Shown here: positions 34,837-48,200 of the stretch, piece by piece
Layout: each line of letters starts with the position of its first letter
How positions within the stretch are numbered: the first letter of the stretch is position 1
Source of the DNA: Paragonimus skrjabini miyazakii
Taxonomy: Eukaryota; Platyhelminthes; Trematoda; Plagiorchiida; Troglotrematidae
NCBI GenBank assembly: GCA_014338405.1
Contig: JTDE01000114.1
Coordinates: forward strand, 211,592-275,591
Reading direction: 5' to 3'
Length of the DNA stretch: 64,000 bases
The notes under the pieces: model-generated
What the model was told of the DNA's origin: nothing
Seen by the model: only the letters and a program-made list of their open reading frames with translations
Databases searched by the model: none
Position numbers and translations under genes: made by a program

Positions 34837-37800
34837 ATTTTTTTTCTGACGACCACTCTGGAGATTTTTAACCACTTTTCAGGCACATTACTCTGAACTT
34901 CTCTGGAATGGTTAGTGTGATATCGAATCACGTGACAATAGCTAATATCCCTTCTTCAAGCACATTTGCTGCATCATTTTCGCTGATCTTTCACAAATCA
35001 TATTTTAACCATCAATGTAGCGATTAACGCAATAAAAGTGTATCCAATAAAACAAGAATGTATGCTGAGAATTGTCTTACTTGTATTTTCATCTGATTGC
35101 AACCAACGTCATTTTCAAATCAAATGTTATTTTGCATCATTTCACTTATTTCCCGTTACCACCTCTATTCCAGGAAATAAGATACACAGCTTATTTACTA
35201 CAAGTTGCCTGCAATGTACGATGTAACCTTCTGGACTGTATCCTGTTATTATGGAAAGGCCTTTGTTACCTCGGTCTAAGTGGACGACGGGATATCCCTA
35301 ATAAGAAAACCATTAAATCGCGTAATTGTGACAAATTTGACAGTTCACAGAGGAATTTTTGCCACATGGATGCAATGCTATTGGTGTTTGTGTGTCTGAG
35401 ATATAATCAAACAGCTTCAGTGTGATTGCCTGGGAACTGAACAACAGTTCTGAATAACATCCGTTCATCATCAACAATTTTTGCTGGATTGTAAGGCCAG
35501 GAAGGAACCATTGTTTTAATACACTGCTGGCGCCTTCCTACATTTCAAACGTGACCACTTTACAACGAATATGACGGAGTTCAGTTGTAGCCCGTCTTTT
35601 CAACCGTGGTGGTGTACTATACGAGAAATTAGAGCGCTCGCCAGAATAACAGAAGTCTATTGCCGCGTCTGTTAGTTGATGTGAGCTAAATAGTAATGAG
35701 AGTTGGTTGCAACCCTGAGTTAAGATTGAACCCTCGGTAGCTCCAATTTGATGGGGAGTACCAGGCTGTTGTTTGGGTGCACTATTCATATGTCCTCAGT
35801 AGGGCTGGTAATTGTGAGAGTACCATGCTAAACACTAGCACGGCAGAATCCCATTGTGTATAGTCAAATCATCCATAGTGAACGATAAAACAATTGTTTA
35901 CAGTGTACGCATCAACCTCAAGAAGAGATAGGCTAAGTAATCTGTTAGTGGCTTTTGTGGTCTTGTAACCAGTGCTATTCAGGCCGACGAGAGTTGTCCA
36001 CCTCACTGAACATATTGAGTGTTGTTCCCGATCAACTGTCGTCTGTCGCTTCACTGCTCGTCTAATCTACGCTCTTCTGACATACTTTTCCATCAGGTTT
36101 AAAATATATCACTTAGACTGGGCTAAGCAAGTGTGTATTTTGCTTATTGTTTGGGAATCTTCTTTTTGGTGGAACCCTTAGTTGTGTGGGTGAAATGATG
36201 GATTCATCAGTTTGGTCAGTTTCCTTTCCCTTGCTTTCCTGCCCTCTTAATTTTATCTACTTGAATTACTAACTGCCTGTCTATGTGTCCATCTTTCCGC
36301 CTAACTGTTTCACTGTGACCATTCGACAGCATGCTTTCAGTGAGAAGCGAACACCTGTCAAGTCCGGAATAATTTATGCTCCATCATTGTGTGCGGCCGA
36401 TACTTGAGCCCAGTGATGGTCAGTATGAACTCGTTTTTTGCATTATAGTATTGAATATAAAAATATTCACCTAGTTTAATTTGTTCCCGAGTCAAGTTTC
36501 ATCATAGCAGTTTGGCAGAGCGAGAGAATGAGGGGGGCTACAAATAAGGATTTTATATAGTTGGATAAATCAGCTCGCGGGAAAGATACAAGTTTGCTTA
36601 TCCACTTTGTGAAAGAATTTCTGTAGTTGTTAAAAGTTATTCTAGAATTGAGGTCAACTGATCAAATCTTGCTGTAATCAGACGAGCGGAAGAATTCAAT
36701 TATTTTTCAACTCTAGAAATTTAATACTCATTGATCTTCCTCCAGTGAACTGTTTGCTAAGCTACACAGTTTTCGACTAGTTTCTACACATCAGCAATCA
36801 CAGTTCTACAAAAAGGTCGTCCAGAGTACTACAAATACATATCCCAAATTCATTGTCAATTTTATTCATTTGGGATTGCATAATCAGGAGGGTTGGCGTC
36901 GACGTCATATGTTTCCCTGTGAAACACTAACAATTAGGATGCATCAAATGAGTTCTGTCACCTGCATAGTAAACGCGATTTTTAACGACTTTGTCAAAGA
37001 GAGGCAACAGTTGAACGAATGAAACATTTTAAATCATTTGTTACTAAGACTTGCCTAAAGAGGTTGAAGGAGAATGAGAATCTACTTTGAAAGTGTCCAC
37101 AAGATACTCCGATTCCAAAGGCACATTGGGATTAGACAAGAAGTTGTTTAAATCTATCATCAGATTGAGTCAGATCAAATCGAATTTTAAGAGACGCACT
37201 ATGTATCTCCACGCAATATGTGAATCATTATGTCACACCGGAAAGAGAGAAATTACATCCCATTGTGACTTACTGAATCACCCGTAAGACAGAATTCCGT
37301 GGTGAAGTTCTTCACCAGGTTATTTCTGGATACTATCATCTTTGGTGCCAATGGTTTAAATTGAACTGAAACACAATTTTTCAACAAAAATACCATTTAT
37401 AAGGAAAAAGTCGACTACAAATTACCAGTAGTTATGCATATTGATAACTAATTATCTATCAGGTATTTTGCCATGCTTCAGTTTTGTAGTACGAACCAGA
37501 TATTCATTCATTCTGAGCTACATACTTATACAGTTTCAAACAATGATGAACCATTTAGTTTACTTAGAAATACTAGCGTGAGCATCACATTTGCATGTGT
37601 GGATTAAAAAACTTTTAACCAGTATAACGATGATAGTGTGAGTGCAATTGGGAAGTTCTCCTCAAGAAGTACTCACAATCAAAGAGTTATTTACGCGCTT
37701 CTAGTGTGAAAAATGTATCCTTTTGTTTATAGGTTAATCTAGTATCCTTACTACTGTGTTTGTGATGCAGTGAGTAGGAAAAGTTTATCCGTTAAAACGA

Positions 37801-39171
37801 GCAGAATCGACATACATTTGTGATAAGTACTGAAGTTGTGTCCAGAGTTTTATCATGTTACCGAAAGAGTGTGTGACATCAAAGGGCAAGCTAAAGGGTA
37901 ACTACAGCTTCAATTCTTTCCAAACTATTATCAGATACGAATGTACAATTGTATACGATCATTTGATCTAGTCCACAGTGAAACAGTGATCAACGTGGTC
38001 GCAACATGAATAAAGTGGTTAAGCGCAGCCAGATCATAATTGCCGAAAATCGATATGGGCCAATGACTTGCCCCTGGTGTTTCCGTCTGATGAGTATCAT
38101 ACAGAGTCACAAGTTTACCGAGAGCAATAAGTGCCCTGACCTCATTAAACATAAACCATGTGTATGTCGTAGCGTACAACAGCTTGTACTGAACTTTTTT
38201 TAAATTTATATTATGAGCTGATTATTCCAGTCTGATATTTTGCAGTTCTTTCCCGGCGATCGATCGTTTGTCATCTGTATCTGTGTCTCCTGTTGCTCTC
38301 TCTCGAATTGTAATTTCGGATATACTGTCTCAATTTATTTGGTGTTACCGGTGACAATTTGAGCTAATGGATATATAGCATGTGTGTGGTACGCATTCTT
38401 GCTGTCACTAGCGTTCAGGTTTCTCTTTATTTCGCGTTATCCATGAATCCCGACAATAATCAATTGTGATTAATAATGTAGACGTCACGGTTGCCTTCGA
38501 TTATTTGTCTTTTTGACAATGTCATCAAAAATAAACATCTTTTTCAGCACAAGCAGGAGTTACTTTATAGAAGCAATAATACTTGTTGAAACAAAGCATC
38601 CAGGTTTGTGAGCAGTTAGCAATGAACAGCATGGCTCAAGCTCTCTTGATGGGACTGGATCCTCGCTAATTCAAATGAATTTTGCTTCTCCTGATACTGG
38701 GAGATTTGGTTCCTGGAAAATTGCAAAGAAGAGGAAATAACGCACCTTGGAATTGTTACTCGAGGAACACTCTAAAACTAGGGCAAAATGTATTCCCTTT
38801 TGCAATCACACATCAGCCGGGAAGCACAGATAAAAGAATAAACGATTATATTTGGTCGATCACTAAGACTACTTTCGGGGATCAGCCAGTCTAGCTGGGT
38901 CAACTCATTAAGTATGCATAAAAATGACGCCTCCCACACGCACTCCCCCAAGGAATCTATGTTCAGCTTGATTGGTGCGTATTTCAACCGGCGCACAGGT
39001 GACTTTATGTTATGGCGAGGCTCAATAAATGCATTCACTTCTGACATGTTGTTCGTGTACAGCGTGCAGGAAGGAGTTGAAGTGTATCAACTACGTAACT
39101 CATACAGACAACATCAGTATTTTTTCGTGAACGGCAATTCCCAAACCTAAGTGGAAGTGTTGTATGACAGG
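34837..39171. other. No gene recognised
   Basis: Frames up to 117 codons (35072-35425) lacking known motifs; nothing else identified. Confidence 0.45.
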
Positions 39172-39310
39172 CAATTTTGTTGTGAATAGTATACTACTCA
39201 CAAGCAGTATGTTAACCACAGGAGACATTCAGGAACAAAAGGGCAAACTGCGAACGCCAGGAAGACGAAGGACAAGAGGAGACTATCGAAATAATGTATA
39301 CACTACCTTG
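39172..39310 (+). repeat. Dispersed repeat with near-palindromic end, copy 2
   Basis: Starts ttgttgtgaatagtatact and contains actactcac (one-base variant of the 20-bp palindrome at 21205), then attcaggaacaaaagggc, gaacgccaggaagacgaagg and aggagactatcgaaata. It has an extra 20-odd bases after the palindrome compared with the copy beside the gap. Confidence 0.6.
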
Positions 39311-39862
39311 TAGTGTCCTTGTGAACATTTACTCTCCTCTTTGTCCAACTTTCATTCTCTTCCCTCATACCATATGTCAAACAACTTGTCAAAATCAATT
39401 ATTTTTAACCATCCTCAACGTTGGAGTATAATAAAATTTTACTTAAATCATGAGATTCCATTTTGCTGAGTATGGATGACCCAGACGTCATAAATTGCCG
39501 ATGCATGTTGAACGATTAATATTTGCCATAGTTTGTAGGCCGGCTAAACGTTGAGAGTAATTTGAGCGATAGATCGGTTACACTGTTTACCTGTATCTTC
39601 TCTCTGATTTTATAAATTCAATGAACTATCGAGTTGGTCTTATGTGCATAACACTCCGTGTACTGAGGAGCATATACTGTCAAGACATTTTTCATTCGGC
39701 TAAAATATCTCCAGCAGAAGGCGCCACATTCCCATGCATTCCGTAAAACCAATACAGTTGAAACGCTTACGTAGTAAACTCTCTGTGGCTCATGTTCGCT
39801 GGGTGGTGTTCACATTATACAGGCGAAAGTCTCTTACCAAGCGTCAATAATCAAACTACCTC
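39311..39862. other. No gene recognised
   Basis: Nothing identifiable. Confidence 0.4.
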
Positions 39863-40122
39863 AAGTTGAACATCACTCATAATTAATCTCAGCTGTCACA
39901 TTCCCATAGACTTTTCACTAAGCCTCTTACTAAAAGAAGCAGTAGACTCGAGTTTCGCTCTCATTAAAACTCGTCAGTAGTGCATATCATCGCCACTGCC
40001 GGGACTTGAACCACGGACACGCTTTCCATGAGGCAACCGTGCTTATCACTGTGCCACTGACCTCACGTTGGGCACGACTGAGTTATCTTATGTGAACGCT
40101 CAACCACTTTCGCGTGTGAGTA
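39863..40122 (-). mobile_element. Ribozyme-SINE, reverse copy of a composite block
   Basis: Reverse-oriented partial unit from the tail (tcaagttgaacatcact) through the ribozyme (39939-39983) and tRNA-like head to the leader (gcgtgtgagtaat). It is joined head to head with forward units starting near 40123, the same design as 681-1541. Confidence 0.8.
39939..39983 (-). ncRNA. Hammerhead ribozyme, weakened
   Basis: Cores ctgacga and gaaa, stem III and the GTC triplet are retained. Stem II has become gtttt/agagc and relies on G-T wobble pairs, and stem I carries one mismatch (tactgc). Confidence 0.7.
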
Positions 40123-40560
40123 ATATAAATGTATAAAATATCGCTTAGCAAGTTTAATGAAATCGGAGACTTCGACCTGTCTGGGAAGTTCTAATTGCTG
40201 GGTTATCGATTGGAGTTAACAGACAGTAACTGTGTCCCCTCTCGAAGTGATCGGGCAACCTGATAATTACTCACAAGCAAAGGTGGTTTAGCGTTCACAT
40301 ATGATAATTCAGTCGTGCCTAATGTGAGGTCAATGGCTCAATGGTAAACACGGTTGCCTCAAGAACAGCGTGTCCGAGGTTCAAGTCCCGGCAGTGGCGA
40401 TGATATGCACTACTGACGAGCTCTAATGAGAGCGAAATTCGGGTCTAGTACTTCTTTTCGAAAGGGGCCGACTGGATAGTCTATGCGAATGCGACAGCTG
40501 CGATCAATTGTGGGTGGCGTTCAACTTGAAATTAACTAAACCCCCGAATGCTCATCAGTA
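40123..40560 (+). mobile_element. Ribozyme-SINE, forward unit 1 of the composite block
   Basis: Starts with the long-form module (tcgacctgtctgggaagtt, also found at 53650), then catcgattgg-like leader, A box tggctcaatgg at 40333-40343, B box ggttcaagtcc, ribozyme, TTTT, and a tail of the second type (cttgaaattaactaaaccc) ending catcagtaatcaaa. Confidence 0.85.
40407..40451 (+). ncRNA. Hammerhead ribozyme, slightly altered
   Basis: Cores ctgacga and gaa plus stem II gctct/agagc are intact. Stem III is attcgggt, pairing partly through wobbles, and stem I has one mismatch (tagtac). Predicted cut after C40445. Confidence 0.75.
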
Positions 40561-40990
40561 ATCAAAAGATTCTTCAACAAACTTTACGATTTTTTGGTTT
40601 CAACCTGGAGAGAAGTTCTAGTCATAAAGTCATCAGTTAAAATTTACAGCACACCTACTGTGTTTCCATTCGAGGCAATCAGACAATCCGAAGATTACTT
40701 GCAAGCAAACGTGCCTGAGCGCCCGGATGCGGCAATTCGCCCCGTCCAATGTGAATTCAATTGCATAGTGGTCAACAAGTTCGCTTCGCGGAACCGTGGC
40801 CAGAGTTGTATTTCCAGCTTTGGTAAATATACATACTACTGGCGAGCTTTAACGAGCGCTGACCTCGAGCACAGTACTTCCCATTGGTAGAGAATCACTG
40901 AACAACCTACAGGAATGCGACAGCTGAGATTAATTGTGGGTGATGTTCAGTCTACACGAACCTAATTCCCTTGCTATTCATCAGCACTGT
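40561..40990 (+). mobile_element. Ribozyme-SINE, forward unit 2 of the composite block (older)
   Basis: Continues head to tail from unit 1. The ribozyme remnant at about 40833-40878 (tactactggcgagcttt, then gacctcgagcaca) lies 426 bases after that of unit 1, close to the 429-base period at 1065/1494. Core changes (ctggcga, gaaa lost) make it inactive. Tail ends near 40990. Confidence 0.75.
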
Positions 40991-43900
40991 CATCAACTGT
41001 AGGACCATAGAGTCTTTTCTGGCAAAGTTTCGTTTGCCGGACGAACCGGCGAGTTGCTAACGTGACTGTACTTGATAAAAATTCGAACACGCGCTCAGAA
41101 GTGATTAGTAAATTAAGCACGCGGACTGAAATATGGCGTTAAACGTCACCAATCTTGACCAGTCGACAACGGAACAGATGTAATTACTTGTAATGCTCTG
41201 GCTGGCTCGCTTTTAAGCAACACCCATGTGTCTGGACTCCGTGCTCGTCTGTGCGGTCTACTATTCACTAGACTCCGGTGCGCCCATAACCTTGTATTTG
41301 TTCGCGTTTGATCACAATAGACCACCTGGATTTCCCGACTGGATGCTAGGTCCTTAGAATGCTTATGCACGTATGTCGCTACTGTTGAGGAGTCTACTGA
41401 CTGATGATACTGTTGCCTACTGCCTCCTCATGTGTCTGTTCACTGTTGGCATATTATATTTTTAATTTTAACCTTAGAAGATTTCTATTGTGTTTATACA
41501 ACAGACAAGAATCCAATGGGATCGTTACTTGAAATACTAGCCGGGAGAATGCGTCAACCCAGATGACTAATCGCAACTGACAGTTCCCAAATCACTTCAC
41601 TCCAACAGACATCTGGATTATATTTAAAACACTGAATTCCCCTTACCCATTTAGCCAAAATAGAGGAAAGACACGTCCCAAGATACTTACATTTTCATCT
41701 GCTGTGGTTTGTGGCTTGGTGTCAAACAAAAACCTAGTGTCCGTTGACCTGTTCACTAAGTCTCGGAGTGGATAGGAATGAAAGTTAGTGGCGCCTATTC
41801 GAGAGTACGCTATCTTGCACTTTCACTTCTGACCTTCCTTCATGGTTCACATTATTTTGTTTTTTCTTGACTCACATTCTTAATACTTAAATTATTCCTG
41901 CCTAAGTTCACACTGGACTGGTTGGACTAACCAGTCCGGATCGACTGGTAGTCTAAGGTTTTCAGTCCTAGGGACCCCGGTACTACTACTTCATAGTTAC
42001 ACTGGCTATGGGATAAGTGAAATTAGCAACAGTTAGCGCAATCCGTGTGAACTCTGTCCGCAGGCGAGCTTTATGTTAGTCACTGCAATAGGTTAATCTG
42101 CGTACGGATTTTGCGAAGTGTAAATAGAATCAAACTTGGAGCAGTCAATCTATTAGACAAACTCACAAAGACAGTGATTTAACTTCGTTCAGCGGTTGCG
42201 CACCACTCACAGCCTTGTTACTTAGGAGATTTTGAACAGTGTTTGGGAAATTGCGTAGATTATAGTAAGTAGAACATGCAACCACCTCAGGGAAATTAGC
42301 ATGAGGTTAGTTTGACTCAGCATTTACTTAATCATCCAACTAATCGTTTTCGTCAATTTTTACACGTGGGCTTCTACAGTCTATCGGCGCAATGTGAACA
42401 GGTTTTATTGATTGACTGATATACTTTCCAGTTACAATTCGCTTGTTCTGAATGTGACTGTTTGCACAGCTGCGAATGTTGACTCGCTTGTCAATAATTG
42501 TCAAACAGCGTTGTTCAGTGGTGTCCTTTTATCTGCTAAACAATATCGGGAAGAATAATGGCATTGTTTTGCCTAGTGACCTACTTAGGTGTACTTTATC
42601 CGTTCCGATGAAAATTTCTTATATTATAAACTATTAATTTCAGCTGGATATGAACAGTGAATTTATACAATATAAACGGTGCAGGTTGCACCCCTTGAGT
42701 TACACGCACATGCAATTAACAATAGGGAATGATGGGAAAATACATATCTTCCAGCAGAACTAGCGTAGTCAATTCAGTTTATTAAGTAACTTTGTCTTCA
42801 AACAAGGAAGTTAAATGACCGAAACACTTATCCTTAACACAATCTACATGCTTTATTCAGGATGACTTAGTCAAATTCTTTTGACGGCACTGCCCTAGGT
42901 GGTGCTATATTAGGGGTAGCACAGATTAATTTGCATCTCCCTCTCTCAGATTTTAGTGTAAAATTATTTTAAAAAATATATCAAGAAAAGCACATCGGAC
43001 TTTTAACTGCTACGTACGATACGTATTAGTATAAAGCATGTCTACTATAGTTTGTTATACGCAAGTCAGCAGACTAATGACTCATTTGCACGACGTCCAC
43101 TTGTACTACTTCAATTTTCACTCTTATCCCTGAACGTTTTTACGTAACTGTTGAATCTGTATTCATCCGACTTCAGCCGATAGTTGTTGATGCTCTAAGT
43201 CATCTCGTCGGCATCTCTGTCGCACACTAATGGGATTGTTATTTTGACATCAGACCATAGACGGATATGCCTCTGGGTAGAATACAGATAAACCGCTGTC
43301 AAACGGTGTTATCAGCAATAGACGCCAAAGTAGTCATTACCGGACTCTTCGAAAGATGATACAATTACCCTCATCCCTACGGAGAATGTACATTATGTTG
43401 CATGTCAACGTTTGCATTTGTTTCAGACTGAAGTCATATTCGTTGAAATGTTGATACTGTTTAACTTCAACGTAGGTAGTTTCTATCAGCACGTTTTCTA
43501 ATGAAGTATACCAGTATCCTGCCTTATCTGCAGTCAGATATAGGCACAAGTGTATGAGCGAGTTTCGTAGACTCGATAGCTTTCAGTCGAAGGCATTCAG
43601 TTAGTCATAGTCATGGCGTGGACAGTCCATAAATCAATCCGCGAACATTATACCCACATTGAAAGATTATTACGCCAAACATTGTCTGAAGGGAATGTAG
43701 TTTCACCAGTCATACATTGTTCGTCTACCTAGATGACGGGTCGTGAACTTTGGCCACTCATTCTGGTAGGCAGTCATGATTAAGTGATGGGCTACTTAAC
43801 CAGCTCAATTGCTTCATCATCGAGATCGGCTAGTATGAGCTTTATTGAATTACATCCCACGTGAATGGTGCTGATAGCTAGATAATACTGTTGCAGAAGT

Positions 43901-44590
43901 AGCGGCATTACAAAGTTTTGTCTGAAAGAATTGTAATGGATGCCGAACCAATGAATCAGGAAACACTGTTAACAAGAAGGTGATACCATGAGTGTACAGC
44001 TCCGATATTATGGTCTTACTGTATATTAACGTCTTAAGCATAACAGAAATCCCAGTCTCCCCCGCGCATGTTCGAAAAATATATCACACAATATATTGAC
44101 AACCAGCTCGTTGTTTGCATCCATAGAAACATCAGTGGGAGAAATATTAAACTGCGGTAATTCCATTTTATTCCATTTTTTCGCCTCTCGTTAACATTCG
44201 GGTGTAGACGGCGAGACAGCAGACGCATAACAGCAAGTACTACTCGCAGGTGGGCACCACCGCGGTGAGCACCACCATGACGAAATATTTGTAGAAATGT
44301 ATAAACACTTTAACTACTTGTCTCCTTATTATACAGTAGGTCATAATGTTCAATATAACTAACGCCGTTGTAATGAAAGTGTCATTTTATGGACTAAATT
44401 TAACTGCTCCGAGCATTCATGTTTGCTCTAACCAAATGAACACAGTGAACCAGATTGCGACCAACGTCATGCTACGCGGACAGACGTGGGCAGGTTGTTC
44501 ATCCACACATTTGGAAATGTTGTAACGTGTACCGAGTGACATTCAGCATATTTAATACGCACTCATCAAATAATTCCTATACCATCTGAT
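40991..44590. other. No gene recognised
   Basis: Contains a short perfect hairpin at 41915-41937 (ggactggtt/aaccagtcc) and small frames without motifs. Confidence 0.4.
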
Positions 44591-45530
44591 CGTACCGGGC
44601 ATTACATACGGAAATCACCAACAGTTAGACGGAACCGCTTGGTGGTCATGCATCAACGTTGTCACGAAATATGAAAATCCTAACTGCTCCAATGAACGAT
44701 AACAACTCCTTGAGACTGTGGACAGTTTCACATATTTGGGCAACACTATCTCGTCAGCCTGTAATATTGCTGATAAGGTATCAGCGAGAACAGCTAAGGC
44801 ACGAGTCGCCTTTGTCAAACTGCGTCACCTGTGGAGTCAAAAAGACGTCCCGTTGTTGCTGAAAGGAAGAATATGTAATGCCTGTGTGCGTTCCATTTTA
44901 TTCTGTAGTTCAGAAATCTGGCCTGTTCACAAGGAAGATGTCAAGAGTGTTAATGGGTTTGACCATCGTTGTCTCCGCCAAATGGCCTACATTAAGTGGA
45001 CTGATCGCATGGGCATGGTGGCTGTTCGTCTGCGCATATTCCGGAGCGTCTGGAATGCTCGATCGACTGGCCAACTACTGACGTTGCACAGCCTGCGATG
45101 GTTGGGTCACGTACTCCGTATGTCATCTGAGCGTTTACCGTACCGGGCCTTATATACTGAGACTACCAACAGTTGGGTCAAACCACGTGGTGGTCAAGCA
45201 ACAACGTGGTCACGAAATATGAAGACCCTGACTGCTCTAATGAACAAAGTGGGTAGGTGTCGCGTGCCTGGATGGGGTCCTCGTGATCACACAAACCGCT
45301 GGTTGGAAACGCTGTCCGAGATGGCGATGTGTTGTAGTCAGTGGCGTGTCTGCATCTACATCATTTCTAGTTCTTCCTCTTAGTCTTGTTTTAATAATTT
45401 TCAACCTTCTTAGTAGCGTTATCTTCTAGGATAATCCAGGTCATTGTTGAGGTGAGCGGCAGCTCAAGCTACAGTACCTTTTGATCAAGCTCATGGCTGC
45501 TGTGAGGATGATGATGATTACTAGCATAAA
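44591..45530 (+). pseudogene. RTE-like LINE, C-terminal RT tail and 3' end
   Basis: A frame at about 44700-45383 reads TYLGNTISS, ARVAFVKLRHLWSQ, LKGRICNACVRSIL, a degraded LYGCETW block (FCSSEIWP), GFDHRCLRQ, LRWLGHVLRMSSERLPYRAL, WSRNMKTLTAL and WGPRDHTNRWLETL. This is the conserved region downstream of the RT catalytic core in RTE/Jockey-type LINEs. No ATG opens it (the frame begins on GTG codons), so it is a 5'-truncated insertion. The sequence at 44591-44700 duplicates 45138-45245, so a second fragment abuts it. The 3' end holds a gatgatgatgat microsatellite near 45510, typical of RTE tails. The frame is open for 221 codons, so this copy is fairly young. Confidence 0.85.
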
Positions 45531-46817
45531 ACGTGCCAACTAATCGCAATGGAAGTGGCTGTAGAACACAGCGAAGTTCCTGAATGCCGAAATGAACTAT
45601 TAAGTTTTTAAGAGTTGTACAGTAAGTTTGGTATGCTGGGGAACACTAAACCGGTCTGAATGTTAGTTACACGTCTCATTTTTGGTATCTGTCTTTAAAG
45701 TTCAACACATTTGTAACCATATTAAATGCTTGCTTGGCCTTTTCTGAAACTGATAGTTATATTCTATCCACCTCAGCATATGAAGATAATTGTTTAGGTG
45801 AGTTTGTTATAGTTTTTATGAAAACAGTTCCATAATCTTGGTTGTTTCTTCTACGTTTAGTTGAACACACGTTTGTGTCATACCTGAGTTGACAGGATTA
45901 TTGTTATTTATATTTTCCTGAATACTCTGTATAATCCAATTTATTCGACTACCACTTTGACGTTCTTTGGAATCGTATGATCGTTCCGCCCGTTCGATCA
46001 TCCTAGCTTACGGATTACACGTGACTCAGTGAGCAACCTGAACCATCTAAACAAATTCAACATTGAATGTCTTGTCCACAGCACAGACGTGTGTAGACAG
46101 TCTGCCTATTCTGTTTGTCTTGGTATAACTGAACAAAAATGAGCAGTGCTCAATAAGATTTACGGATAATTCCATGAAGCAGAAATGGGCTAATGTCAGC
46201 TGGCATGACTACTGAGTACACCTACTGAGTGGATATTTGTGGTCATGTTCTGTTAGTCAAGCTCCGATGTATCGATAATTTGGTTAATCGATTCGACACT
46301 GTTGAGAAGTTTAAGGGGTTACTGCAGTAGAGAGCTCTGTACCACGATCATACGGTCAACTGATGTCAGTGGGTTACGGTATATTCAGTCCCTCACAGAC
46401 ATTTTGACAACATATGCATATATGTTTGAGTGGGCAAATTTCAAAAACTTGATCAATGGTTACTACTGATGCTTATTTGATTCCAAAGTTCGGATTATCT
46501 AAATGGAAAATGTGACAGGTGCTTAAACGGTGAACTGTATGATTAGCATTTACTAACTGTAGGCTTTTTAGATTGCTTAGCTTGATACTAGATCGCAAAC
46601 ATCTAATCGCCAAACAAGATGATACCCTCAATGCGTAAGCACTCGAAGATGTGTTTGAACGTTACGGTTGAACGAGGTTAGTGCACATCTACATTAATAA
46701 GAAATGTGAAGTGATCTTTCCTGAAATATGAATGGTTATCGTTTGCTTCCGTCGCTTCTTTGAGCTGTGATCTAGTTGTTTATTTCTTGTTGCATGTAAT
46801 CATTTGATCTGACCGAC
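45531..46817. other. No gene recognised
   Basis: A 61-codon minus-strand frame (45816-46001) looks protein-like in composition but has no motif. Nothing else. Confidence 0.4.
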
Positions 46818-47031
46818 CATTTCTGTTTTCAAGTTGAACATCACCCACAATTGATCGCAGCTTTCGCATTACCATAGTATTTCCAGTCGACCCAGTCGGC
46901 GAAACTCGATTCTAGTGCTTGTTTTCGAAAGGGGCCGCCTGGAAAGTCTATGGGGATGCGACAGCTGCGATCAATTGTGGGTGATGTTCAACTTGAAATT
47001 AACCAAATCCCCGACTACTCATTTCTGTTTT
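46818..47031. mobile_element. Ribozyme-SINE inverted composite with 12-bp target duplication
   Basis: Insert 46830-47019 is flanked by catttctgtttt (46818-46829 and 47020-47031). It comprises a reverse tail fragment (46830 to about 46890) followed by a forward fragment starting inside the ribozyme (gcgaaactcgattctagtgc) and running to the tail end ccgactactc. The two tails form an inverted repeat. At 190 bp it is the smallest clean example of the minus-then-plus design. Confidence 0.85.
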
Positions 47032-47898
47032 ATTTGACCTTCAGCTTGAAATTTGATTGGCTAGTTTTTCTTGTGTTTTTAATTTTGACTGCATCAGTGC
47101 CGTTGATCCTGCTTTGATGAATTAGAAACAAAATGTTACCTCATACACATCACGGCAAACAAATATCGCTGACTGTTTTGTTATACCTGCCTAGTCGTTT
47201 GCGTGCTGAAAGTGGTGTATGTAGCAATATAGGTCTGTTACGGTTTTGCTGTGAACCACACAAGCGGTAATATACTAACGAGTTCACCTGGCCAAATTCG
47301 AATTGTACAAAATGTCCCGCCAGAAAATTCATTTGAACTGCCGAACCAAAATTTAAGTGTTCAGCATCCATAGATTAGGGAGCGACTGAAAAAAAACTGA
47401 TCATTGACAATGCCGTTTGCTCCACCAAAATAACATTTGCAACTGGGATATCTGCGTCGAAGAAAACGTTTCTAACTGGAATTGATAAGGCGAGTTGAAA
47501 AGCACGCCAGCAACATGCGGTTGATCGACAATGTTATAAACTCGTCTCTTTTCCGAAGAAAGCCCACGATGAGTTCGTTGTATGGGTTTTTAAACATTAG
47601 AGCTAATTACATGACTTTGCTAAGAAGGCTATCAGCAAGGAAGCTCACACATATATCTTAGAGATCATTCTTGTCATGTTCCTTCTGCCTCTGTGTCACG
47701 TGAGAAACACGACTTGAGAACGGTCTACGAATGCAAACAAAATGACTGGATGTGAAAACGTAAAGTCTGAAGCAACCTACGGGCTAGCTGAACCAGTGGC
47801 CTCGTGTGTTGACCACTAAGAGTGCTGACCACTTAATCATTTCTTGAGTTGCGCATTGTTCACCGCAAACAAATATTGCGGTGTATTTATTCTTTACC
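47032..47898. other. No gene recognised
   Basis: Nothing identifiable beyond a 73-codon minus-strand frame (47150-47371). Confidence 0.4.
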
Positions 47899-48200
47899 TG
47901 ATGAGTAGTATGTGATTGTGATTGCGATATAGATTAAACATCACCCACAATTGACTGCAGCTGTCGCATTCCTGTAGAATTTTCAGTCATCCCATTTCAA
48001 AGAGATACACTAGACTTGAGCTTTGCTGTTGTTATAGCTGGTCATTAGTGCGTATACTTGCCTACTTTGAAGTCAATAGCTGAGTGGTCAACACGGGCGC
48101 TTCATGAAATCGTGATAGGTATTCTAATCGAGACTGTAGCTGAGCTTTTACATATGACGATTCAGTCATACCTGATGGGAGGTCAGTGGCACGGTTATCT
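47899..48200. mobile_element. Ribozyme-SINE composite, degraded (minus then plus)
   Basis: The reverse part (tgatgagtagtatgtg, tcacccacaattgactgc, ribozyme remnant actagacttgagctttgc) gives way near 48060 to a forward tRNA-like head (agctgagtggtcaacac) and then a second forward leader (tatgacgattcagtcatacc, aggtcagtggcac). Same design as the other composites but older. Confidence 0.65.
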
